The position numbers and the translations under genes were made by a program. This document shows positions 57,657 to 64,000 of a stretch of 64,000 bases of DNA, in pieces. Origin of the DNA: CAVQCA01 sp963710815. GTDB taxonomy: Bacteria > Pseudomonadota > Gammaproteobacteria > UBA9214. How positions within the stretch are numbered: position 1 is the first letter of the stretch; every line of letters begins with the position of its first letter. The stretch is from assembly GCA_963710815.1 (NCBI GenBank), contig CAVQCA010000070.1, forward strand, positions 39,461-103,460, in the 5' to 3' direction. The notes beneath the pieces were generated by a model. It did no database searches, had not been told where the DNA came from, and saw only the letters and a program-made list of their open reading frames with translations.

Positions 57657-57698
57657 ATGACATGCATCAAAGGCGAACCAGCGCGAGTGCACTATCAT
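57657..57698 (+). promoter_or_regulatory. Class II FNR/Anr-type promoter for the periplasmic PIMT gene
   Basis: ATGACATGCATCAA (57657-57670) differs by one base from the site at 54477. After 22 nt comes TATCAT (57693-57698), so the dyad centre is at -41.5 from the predicted start near 57705. Same geometry as at 54477-54518. Confidence 0.6.
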
Positions 57699-57750
57699 TC
57701 AATGGTTATCGGTTTTCCGGGTCAGCACTTTCTCAGGTGTGCGGGGAGAC

Positions 57751-58491
57751 ATGAAAACATTGCGCGGATACCTCGTCGCCGTCCTCTGCTTTGCGAGCGC
57801 CGTTTCCGGCCCGGCCATTGCCGGTGACGATCCCTACCGGGCGGCGCGATCGGCCATGGTGGAGGAAATCGCGGCGGATGTCCGCCTCACCAGTCAGTCG
57901 CTCAACAAGCAGGCACTGGACCCCGCCGTGCTGGCGGCGATGGCGGCCGTGCCACGTCACGAATTCGTACCAGTGGAACTTCGGGATGTGGCCTATGAGA
58001 ACCGTCCGCTGCCTATCGGCCACGGACAGACCATCTCGCAGCCCTACATCGTGGCGGTCATGACGGATCTTCTCAAGCTCGAACCGGGGCAGCGTGTGCT
58101 GGAAATCGGCACCGGATCCGGCTACCAGGCGGCCATCCTGGCGGAGCTTGGCGCTGAGGTCTATACCCTCGAGATCATCGCGGAACTGGGCGAGCAGGCC
58201 CGCCTGACGCTTGCGCGACTGGGTTACAGGAATATCGAGGCGCGCATCGGCGATGGCTACTACGGTTGGGAAGAGCATGCGCCGTTCGATGCCATCGTAG
58301 TGACGGCGGCGGCCAGCCATATCCCCCCGCCGCTCATCAGGCAGTTGAAGAACGGTGGACACATGGTCATCCCCGTGGGCAGCCGCTTCATGGTCCAGCA
58401 ACTGCTGCTGGTGGAGAAAGACCAGACCGGCGCGGTGACCAGCCGCCAGCTGCTGCCGGTCCGCTTCGTGCCGCTGACGGGCAGCCATTGA
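57751..58491 (+). CDS. pcm: Periplasmic protein-L-isoaspartate O-methyltransferase
   Basis: 246 aa from ATG 57751 (an upstream GTG 57739 is less likely). Repairs damaged Asp/Asn residues using SAM. It has an N-terminal signal peptide (VAVLCFASAVSGPAIA, before GDD), unlike cytosolic E. coli Pcm. Motifs: LPIGHGQTISQPYIVA, the SAM loop VLEIGTGSGYQAAILAELG, and FDAIVVTAAASHIPPPLI. Exported PIMTs are known in some proteobacteria; how they obtain SAM in the periplasm is unclear. Preceded by an FNR-type promoter. Confidence 0.92.
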   Translation: MKTLRGYLVAVLCFASAVSGPAIAGDDPYRAARSAMVEEIAADVRLTSQSLNKQALDPAVLAAMAAVPRHEFVPVELRDVAYENRPLPIGHGQTISQPYIVAVMTDLLKLEPGQRVLEIGTGSGYQAAILAELGAEVYTLEIIAELGEQARLTLARLGYRNIEARIGDGYYGWEEHAPFDAIVVTAAASHIPPPLIRQLKNGGHMVIPVGSRFMVQQLLLVEKDQTGAVTSRQLLPVRFVPLTGSH

Positions 58492-58542
58492 CACCGGCCA
58501 ACCGCATAGGGTGCTGCCCCGACACCCGCTACCTGCCGACTC

Positions 58543-60969
58543 ATGACACCACTCGCGACATCCCGTCACCTGCCCGGCGTTTCGGTAGCCCTCATCTCGG
58601 CGGCGGCACTGGCTTACGAAGTGCTGTTGATGCGCCTGTTCTCTATCATCCAGTGGCATCATTTCGCCTACATGATCATCAGCCTGGCCCTGCTGGGCTA
58701 TGGCGCCAGCGGCACCTTCCTCGCACTGTCGGGCCCTTCCCTGATGAGACGCTTCGACCGGGCCTACTGGCTCTGTCTGGTACTGTTCGGTCTGTCCGCC
58801 GTGGCATGCGGCCTGCTGGCGCAGCGCATCCCCTTCAACGCCGAGGAAGTGCTGTGGGACTGGCACCAGCCAGTGCGGCTGCTGGCGCTCTATCTGCTTC
58901 TGTCACTGCCCTTCTTCTTCGCGGCCAGTGGTGTTGCGCTGGCGCTCAGCCGCTACGGCAACGATGTGTCGCGCATCTATGCGGCCGACCTGCTGGGCGC
59001 CGGTGCCGGCAGCCTGGGCATCGTCCTGCTGCTGTTCGGTGTCTTTCCCGCTACCGCACTGAAGTGTATCGGTGCGCTCGGCCTGTTCGCCGCATTTGTC
59101 GCGACCCGGGAACTGCGCATGAGAGAGCACCGCTGGCCTGGCCTGGCCCTCATGGGTGCGGTACTGCTGCTCGCCCTGCCGGACACCTGGCTGGCGTTGC
59201 AGATCTCCCCCTACAAGGGCTTGCCGCAGCTGTTGCGCATCAGCCAGGCGCGGATCATCGAGGAACGTTCCAGCCCCCTCGGTCTGCTGACGGTGGTGGA
59301 CAGCCCGCTCATCCCGCTGCGCCACGCGCCCGGACTGAGTCTGTACGCGAACACCCCGATACCAGAACAGCTCGGACTGTTCACCGATGCGGACAACATG
59401 ACCGCGATCAACCACAATCCCGGGCGGCAGTCACTGGTTTATCTCGACTGGCTGACGTCGTCCCTGCCCTATCACCTTGCGGAACCCCGGCATGTACTGG
59501 TCTTGGGCGCAGGCGGCGGTGCCGAGGTCCAGCAGGCGCTCAATCACGACGTACCGCGGGTCGATGCGGTAGAACTCAATCCCCAGGTGATCGAAATCGT
59601 CAGGAACGACTTCGCCGATTATGCGGGACGACTTTATCAACGCCCGGGAGTCAGGGTGTATGGTGCCGATGCGCGCGGTTTCATAAGGAACAGCCACGAG
59701 CACTACGACCTGATCCAGATCAGCCTGCTTGACGCCTTCGGCGCATCCAGCGCCGGCCTTTATGCCCTGAACGAGAATTACCTCTACACCGTCGAGGCCC
59801 TGCGGGATTACCTGCAGCGGCTTGCGCCGGCGGGCTACCTCGCGATCAGCCGCTGGATCAAATTGCCGCCACGTGATTCGCTCAAGCTGTATGCGACGGC
59901 CCTGCGCGCGCTCCGTGACAATGGAATTGCCGCGGCGGAGCGGCAGCTTGTCATGATACGCAGTTGGCAAACCAGCACGCTGCTGGTCAAGAACAGTGCG
60001 TTTACGGCGCAGGAGATCAAAGGCCTGCGTGCCTTCTGCAAGGCGCGTGCGTTTGACCTCGCCTGGTATCCGGGCATGACGGAGGCCGAGGCCAATCATT
60101 TCAATATCCTGGGACAGCCGTATTTCTTCCAGGCCGCCACGGCGCTGAACGGCAGCGGCGCCGGAGAATTCATGGCGCGGTACAAGTTCAACATCACCCC
60201 GGCGACGGATGATCGGCCCTATTTCTTCCACTTCTTCAAGTGGGGGGTGCTGCCCGAAATCCTGGCCCTGCGCGGCCAGGGAGGTCTGCCGCTCCTGGAG
60301 GGGGGGTATCTGGTCATGGTGGCGACCCTGCTGCAGGCGCTGCTCATCAGCGGCATTCTCATACTGCTGCCGCTGGGCTTGCAGCGGTGGCGGGCGGCGA
60401 CCCGGGCACCGCGCATTCGGCGCGCCCGGATGGTGCGGTATTTTTCCGCTATCGGACTGGCGTTCCTGTTCGTAGAAATCGCCTTCATCCAGAAATTCAT
60501 CCTGTTCCTGGATCATCCGCTTTATGCCGTGGCCACGGTACTAACCGCCTTTCTGGTCTTTGCCGGGCTGGGCAGCGCCATGACGTCCCGTTTCCGCACG
60601 GACTCCGCCCTGCACTCGCGGTTCACAGGCAGAGCCGTGGCCGGCATCATCGCGCTCGGCCTCGTCTACAGCTTCCTGCTGGACCCGCTATTCGACAGTC
60701 TGGCGCACCTGTCCATTAGCTTACGGGTGTTTGTCAGCCTCCTGCTGATCGCCCCCCTGGCGTTCTGCATGGGCATGCCATTTCCCCTCGGGCTGACGCG
60801 TGTCGGTGCCCGGATGCCAGATTTCATTCCCTGGGCATGGGGCATCAATGGCTGCGCATCGGTCGTGAGCGCGGTGATGGCGTCCTTGCTTGCAATCCAG
60901 TTTGGCTTTACGGTTGTCCTCATCTCGGCATTGCTGCTGTACCTGGCGGCGGCATTGACGTTTCCGTGA
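58543..60969 (+). CDS. Membrane-bound spermidine synthase-like protein
   Basis: 808 aa. N-terminal half: about six to seven membrane segments (ISAAALAYEVLLMRLFSIIQ ... LALLGYGASGTFLAL). The middle (about residues 310-440) is a class I methyltransferase fold like spermidine synthase: HVLVLGAGGGAEVQQAL, VDAVELNPQVIEIV and YDLIQISLLDAFG (the polyamine-site Asp replaced by other residues). C-terminal part: another five to six segments, ending at the stop. Aminopropyltransferase activity is doubtful; many such integral SpeE-like proteins are of unknown role. It lies 51 bp after the PIMT gene, so both SAM-dependent proteins may be co-transcribed. Confidence 0.85.
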   Translation: MTPLATSRHLPGVSVALISAAALAYEVLLMRLFSIIQWHHFAYMIISLALLGYGASGTFLALSGPSLMRRFDRAYWLCLVLFGLSAVACGLLAQRIPFNAEEVLWDWHQPVRLLALYLLLSLPFFFAASGVALALSRYGNDVSRIYAADLLGAGAGSLGIVLLLFGVFPATALKCIGALGLFAAFVATRELRMREHRWPGLALMGAVLLLALPDTWLALQISPYKGLPQLLRISQARIIEERSSPLGLLTVVDSPLIPLRHAPGLSLYANTPIPEQLGLFTDADNMTAINHNPGRQSLVYLDWLTSSLPYHLAEPRHVLVLGAGGGAEVQQALNHDVPRVDAVELNPQVIEIVRNDFADYAGRLYQRPGVRVYGADARGFIRNSHEHYDLIQISLLDAFGASSAGLYALNENYLYTVEALRDYLQRLAPAGYLAISRWIKLPPRDSLKLYATALRALRDNGIAAAERQLVMIRSWQTSTLLVKNSAFTAQEIKGLRAFCKARAFDLAWYPGMTEAEANHFNILGQPYFFQAATALNGSGAGEFMARYKFNITPATDDRPYFFHFFKWGVLPEILALRGQGGLPLLEGGYLVMVATLLQALLISGILILLPLGLQRWRAATRAPRIRRARMVRYFSAIGLAFLFVEIAFIQKFILFLDHPLYAVATVLTAFLVFAGLGSAMTSRFRTDSALHSRFTGRAVAGIIALGLVYSFLLDPLFDSLAHLSISLRVFVSLLLIAPLAFCMGMPFPLGLTRVGARMPDFIPWAWGINGCASVVSAVMASLLAIQFGFTVVLISALLLYLAAALTFP

Positions 60970-61038
60970 AGGATGCGCCCCGTGAGACACCGCTTGCCAT
61001 TAAGCCGCCGGTTCCGATATTCGCCGGAGGGGGATACC

Positions 61039-61233
61039 ATGATGCATACGTACCATCACAACCAGACCGAAGAACCGGAAATCCCGCCGGGAACACCGCC
61101 CGAGCAACCTCCGACCGAACCGCCACCCGGCATACCGCCGCAAGCGCCGCCCGAGTCGCCGCCCGGGTTCCCGCAGGAAATACCGCCCGGTCAACCGGTG
61201 GAGGTTCCGCAACAAACACCGAGGGAAACCTGA
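61039..61233 (+). CDS. Small proline-rich hypothetical protein
   Basis: 64 aa from ATG 61039 with ribosome binding site ggagggg just upstream. After MMHTYHHNQTEEPEIPP it is almost entirely PPG/PPE/PP repeats (PPTEPPPGIPPQAPPESPPG), extended and charged. No signal peptide or membrane segment. The codon phase and ribosome binding site support it; the function is unknown. Confidence 0.55.
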   Translation: MMHTYHHNQTEEPEIPPGTPPEQPPTEPPPGIPPQAPPESPPGFPQEIPPGQPVEVPQQTPRET

Positions 61234-61377
61234 TGCGGGTTTTATCTCCGCCCGGGCACAACTCAATCACCATCGCCTTTGACATCGCCCCTGCCGACAC
61301 TTGTAACCTGTTGTATTAAAGATATTTTCAGCAACAGACTTCCGCCTGCCGGAGAAATCCGTATGATGGCCGCCCCA

Positions 61378-61404
61378 GGCAACCGGCATCAGGAGCCGGT
61401 TGCC
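61378..61404 (+). promoter_or_regulatory. Leader hairpin before the 93-aa gene
   Basis: 9-bp stem ggcaaccgg (61378-61386) / ccggttgcc (61396-61404) in the 206-bp spacer, ending 36 bp before the ATG at 61440. It could be the terminator of the preceding gene or a leader structure. Confidence 0.35.
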
Positions 61405-61439
61405 CGTCATCAACCAACGACACCAATCCGGAGCGCGGC

Positions 61440-61721
61440 ATGGCCTCAACCCCCGATGAACTGACAGTGACCTACGAGGAGGACGGTATCGAGACCGTCA
61501 AGCAACTGGACAAGGAGATCCTTAGCAAGGGCGCCTGGTGCACGATCATTTTCCGCTATCAGGACTGGGACCGTGCGAAACAGCAATACGGTCCGGACAA
61601 ATACTCGATTCGCCGTTACCAGAAACGGGGTGGCGAGTACCAGCAGAAATCCAAGTTCAATATCTCCAGCAAGGACCAGGCCGAAAAGATCATCGCGGCG
61701 CTGGAGAAATGGTTCAAATAG
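61440..61721 (+). CDS. Conserved hypothetical protein
   Basis: 93 aa, ribosome binding site ggag about 6 bp upstream of ATG 61440. Mixed alpha/beta, no signal: DELTVTYEEDGIETVKQLDKEILSKGAWCTIIFRYQDWD, YQKRGGEYQQKSKFNISSKDQAEKIIAALEKWF. The last helix and the KFNISSKDQA motif look conserved, as in small uncharacterised proteins of sulfur-oxidising gammaproteobacteria. Function unknown. Confidence 0.8.
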   Translation: MASTPDELTVTYEEDGIETVKQLDKEILSKGAWCTIIFRYQDWDRAKQQYGPDKYSIRRYQKRGGEYQQKSKFNISSKDQAEKIIAALEKWFK

Positions 61722-61930
61722 ATGCGCCTTTCCCGGCGATTGACCCCGTCACGATGCCCTGTTGACGCAATCAGGCAGTTTGCGGATGGAGCGGCACAAT
61801 ATCTCATTGACTTCGAGATCGACATCAAAGCGATCTGTCGGGGGACGGGAAGCCGTGCACTCCCTCTGCGAGAATCGCGCGGAGGGCATTCAGTACGCGG
61901 AATGGCATGGCGGCCTGCCTGAATCAAGCG

Positions 61931-61958
61931 GATTTGTCCCGGGAAGCCGGGACAAATC
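61931..61958. terminator. Hairpin between convergent small genes
   Basis: Perfect 12-bp stem gatttgtcccgg (61931-61942) / ccgggacaaatc (61947-61958), loop gaag, between the genes ending at 61721 (plus) and 61979 (minus). A and T runs are short, but placement and symmetry fit a bidirectional terminator. The 209 bp before it (61722-61930) show no gene. Confidence 0.55.
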
Positions 61959-61978
61959 GACAACCGTATGGTTACTTT

Positions 61979-62164
61979 CTACTCGTCGGTCAGCACGTCG
62001 TAGATCTGTGCTTTCAGAACTTCCTCTTCCCGCATTTCCTCGAGTCGTCGACGCGCCAGGGCCCGGCGCAACGCCTTGAGCGAGGCAAGACCCTTGCGGC
62101 GCCCCTTGCCGCCCTTGCTGCCCTTGCGCTTGCCGAGAGCCGTATCGTGAGTTGCAACGCTCAT
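61979..62164 (-). CDS. Small basic hypothetical protein
   Basis: 61 aa from ATG 62164 (MSVATHDTALGKRKGSKGGK; ATG 62176 also possible). N-terminal half Lys/Gly-rich, C-terminal half a charged helix (LASLKALRRALARRRLEEMREEEVLKAQIYDVLTDE). Similar short basic proteins with an acidic end occur in gammaproteobacteria without known role. Nucleic-acid contact is possible given the charge; this is inference only. Confidence 0.6.
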   Translation of the reverse strand: MSVATHDTALGKRKGSKGGKGRRKGLASLKALRRALARRRLEEMREEEVLKAQIYDVLTDE

Positions 62165-62340
62165 GCACACCTCCATGGTGCGATCCGCACAGGAATCGGA
62201 TAGCTGCACTGTGAATGGCGTATCGGCAACCGGATTATGAGCCTTTAGCTGGATTTGCTTGCCCAGACTCCGACGGGAAGACAAGAAGGTCTATACTTCT
62301 ATTGAAACGCTTGTCAGGAAAAACAAAGTCATACCTTGTG

Positions 62341-62925
62341 ATGAAACATTCTGTGCACTATCTCGCAATCCTTGCCGGATGCTGTCTCGTGTTGCTGCCA
62401 CAAACGCAGGCCCGCGCGGGGGCGGTCTACACCTGGGTCGATAATCTCGGCGTCACTCACTTCAGTCAAACGCCGCCACCGGACCCGGGTATCGAGCCCG
62501 CAATGATCGAGCTCAAGCCACTGCCACCGGCGCCGCCACCCGATTATGATGATTACTACTCCGTCATTCGGCAGGCGGAACGCATGGAAAGGCGGCGCCT
62601 GGAGAACAAGAAACTCGAGGTGGAACGCCTGCAGGCCGAGGCGGAAGCGCTGCGAGCCCGGGCGGAGGCCAAGGCGGCCATGCAGTCACCGGGTGGCTAC
62701 GCGGACGAGACGGCCGGGTACGCGCCCGTGTACCCTTACTATCCCCACTACCGACCGGGGTACGGTAATAAACCCTGGCCCCCTGGCTACGGACCGGGCC
62801 GGCCCGGACAACGGCCACCGTACCAGCCGGGATACTGGCCCGGGCAACCCGGCCATTCGCCCGGGACGCCCGGTTTCCGACCGATACCGCATCGCGTCAT
62901 CAGCGCCATACCGGCACAACGCTGA
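62341..62925 (+). CDS. DUF4124 domain secreted protein
   Basis: 194 aa from ATG 62341 (MKHSVHYLAILAGCCLVLL). Signal peptide, then the DUF4124 signature AVYTWVDNLGVTHFSQTPPP, a coiled-coil (RMERRRLENKKLEVERLQAEAEALRARAEA) and a Pro/Gly/Tyr-rich tail (YPYYPHYRPGYGNKPWPPGYGPG). DUF4124 proteins are exported and of unknown function. The tail composition is reminiscent of the Tyr-rich protein at 54565. Confidence 0.85.
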   Translation: MKHSVHYLAILAGCCLVLLPQTQARAGAVYTWVDNLGVTHFSQTPPPDPGIEPAMIELKPLPPAPPPDYDDYYSVIRQAERMERRRLENKKLEVERLQAEAEALRARAEAKAAMQSPGGYADETAGYAPVYPYYPHYRPGYGNKPWPPGYGPGRPGQRPPYQPGYWPGQPGHSPGTPGFRPIPHRVISAIPAQR

Positions 62926-62997
62926 TAACGAGCGCGCGCCGAAAAGGCGAAGCGATAGTTTCATGCGTCATGTCAGCGGGGAGTTTGTACCCGGATC

Positions 62998-63543
62998 ATG
63001 CTGGTAACGGTCGCCACCTTCACCAACCCCCTGGAGGCGCATATCGTGCGCGGCCGGCTGCAGGCGGAAGGCATTGAGACCTACGTGGCGCATGAACACC
63101 ACATCTGGGCCAACTGGTTTCTCTCCACGGCCCTCGGCGGCGTCAAGCTGCAGGTGAATCCGGAAGATGCGCAACGTGCGGGTGAAATCCTCCGGCATGA
63201 ACGTGCCGGCGATTATGAAGCGCTACTGCCGCAAGCGGACCCGCCGGACACCGAACCGCAGCCCACCTGTCCCGCGTGTCATTCTCCGGATATCACGGCC
63301 TTCAGGCGCAGTGGGCGGCTTTCCCTGCTCATCGTATGGTTGTCGTCGCTGCCGCTGCCGTACAGCAGCGTCACGATGGCCTGCCGAGACTGCGGGCACA
63401 CCTGGGTCAACCGGGAGGAACAGGCCTACCCGGTGCTGACCCGGTTCTTCGTCATTGCACTCCTCGCCCTGCTGTTCTTCCTCCTCATCAGGGGGATGTA
63501 TTACCTTTGCAGGATTAATGGAATCAACCCGCTTTGCAGTTGA
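62998..63543 (+). CDS. DUF2007-domain protein with zinc ribbon and membrane anchor
   Basis: 181 aa from ATG 62998. The N-terminal DUF2007 domain (VATFTNPLEAHIVRGRLQAEGIETYVAHEHH) is a likely signal-transducing ACT-like fold. A zinc-ribbon pair follows (CPACHSPD ... CRDCGHTW), then one or two membrane segments at the C-terminus (FFVIALLALLFFLLIRGMYYL). Membrane-attached with a cytoplasmic sensor domain is the simplest reading. Confidence 0.82.
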   Translation: MLVTVATFTNPLEAHIVRGRLQAEGIETYVAHEHHIWANWFLSTALGGVKLQVNPEDAQRAGEILRHERAGDYEALLPQADPPDTEPQPTCPACHSPDITAFRRSGRLSLLIVWLSSLPLPYSSVTMACRDCGHTWVNREEQAYPVLTRFFVIALLALLFFLLIRGMYYLCRINGINPLCS

Positions 63544-63613
63544 ACCTTATCGCTACAGGCTCCGAGGGGTTAAGATAGCGGCTGGGCTGCACACATATAG
63601 CGCACCGTCGAAG

Positions 63614-63883
63614 ATGAGCCACGAAGACGACTCCCTGTTTGATTTTCCCTGCGACTTTCCCATAAAGGCGATGGGACGGGCGGGCTGCGGACTGGACATC
63701 ACGGTGGTCGAAATCGTGCGCCGGCATGCACCCGACCTAAGCGAAGGCAAGATCCACACGCGCGACAGCGCACAGGGAAACTACACCGCGGTGACTGTCG
63801 TGGTCCGCGCCACCAGCCGGGCGCAGCTCGACGCGATCTACCAGGATCTGGTCGATTGCACCGACGTCATCATGGCCATCTGA
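63614..63883 (+). CDS. ybeD: DUF493 (YbeD) family protein
   Basis: 89 aa from ATG 63614 (MSHEDDSLFDFPCDFPIKAMG); the longer upstream frame is a shadow of the DUF2007 gene. Typical FPCDFPIKAMGRA and the C-terminal YQDLVDCTDVIMAI. In E. coli ybeD lies next to lipB, and here the start of lipB follows directly (ATG 63884 immediately after the stop). Confidence 0.9.
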   Translation: MSHEDDSLFDFPCDFPIKAMGRAGCGLDITVVEIVRRHAPDLSEGKIHTRDSAQGNYTAVTVVVRATSRAQLDAIYQDLVDCTDVIMAI

Positions 63884-64000
63884 ATGCCGTTTATGTCCGC
63901 CCTGCCCAGATTCACCAACTCAGCGAATCACAACAACCTGTCGGTGCGTGAGCGGGGGCTGGTCGACTATGCCACCACCTGGCGGGAGATGCAGGCATAC
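63884..64000 (+). CDS. lipB: Octanoyltransferase LipB, N-terminal start (cut by window end)
   Basis: 39 codons are visible. After MPFMSALPRFTNSANHNN comes LSVRERGLVDYATTWREMQAY, the conserved beginning of LipB, which transfers octanoyl groups from ACP to lipoyl domains. It begins at the base after the ybeD stop, in the common ybeD-lipB order. The remainder lies beyond the window. Confidence 0.85.
   Translation, partial: MPFMSALPRFTNSANHNNLSVRERGLVDYATTWREMQAY

Larger units (their letters stand above)
57406..57750. other. Spacer with repeat R1 copy E and the PIMT promoter
   Basis: Holds R1 copy E (57440-57583) next to the DCC-LMF gene and the FNR-type promoter (57657-57698) of the PIMT gene. 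No gene. Confidence 0.7.

Overview
This 64 kb window comes from a gammaproteobacterial chromosome with high GC content. The evidence is the E. coli-like gene order tRNA-Tyr/Gly/Thr - tuf - tRNA-Trp - secE - nusG - rplKAJL - rpoBC - str - S10 - spc - alpha, together with proteins typical of the class: DUF493/YbeD next to lipB, DUF4124, DUF2007, a rhomboid protease and periplasmic L-isoaspartyl methyltransferase. The intergenic repeats and several proteins resemble those of sulfur-oxidising, Chromatiales-like lineages, but no gene here fixes the genus.

Layout. 1-956: 3' end of uvrA. 1114-1836: a SAM hydrolase (DUF62) gene broken by two compensating indels. 2164-7724 (minus): an outer membrane factor - membrane fusion protein - RND permease efflux operon. 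8316-11481 (minus): an FG-GAP/VCBS protein, an isoprenylcysteine-type methyltransferase and a GT25 glycosyltransferase. 11669-13772 (plus): an OmpR-type response regulator and its histidine kinase. The same 14-bp dyad (TTACCAAATGGTAA) lies upstream of both the efflux operon and the regulator gene, so these look like one regulon. 13884-46111 (minus): the continuous block of translation and transcription genes, with two tuf copies and four tRNAs. 46638-49865 (minus): a YbaK-type deacylase, a glycine-zipper lipoprotein, a rhomboid protease, an LEA2 lipoprotein and an MBL-fold hydrolase. 49982-64000: mixed accessory and housekeeping genes, including a VAT1-like oxidoreductase, a TlpA-like thioredoxin, a Tyr-rich secreted protein, a DCC/lipase-maturation-factor fusion, periplasmic PIMT, a membrane spermidine-synthase-like protein, DUF4124, DUF2007 and DUF493 genes, and the start of lipB.

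Four genes carry single-base frameshifts: the SAM hydrolase gene, the membrane fusion protein gene, rplO and a zinc-ribbon gene. Because rplO is normally essential, at least some of these are probably residual sequencing or assembly errors rather than real pseudogenes.

The main points worth a second look are: (i) the shared operator linking the two-component system to the efflux operon; (ii) two near-identical FNR/Anr-type sites, each exactly placed for class II activation, in front of the Tyr-rich secreted protein and the periplasmic PIMT; (iii) the unusual G-ending codon use of both tuf genes compared with the other highly expressed genes; (iv) a five-copy MITE-like palindromic repeat, one copy of which lies between nusG and rplK; (v) a zinc-type (four-Cys) S4 protein and an insert of about 60 residues in RpoB; and (vi) a consensus promoter for the str operon whose transcript begins with the rpoBC terminator hairpin. 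I saw no CRISPR array, prophage, transposase gene or rRNA gene.
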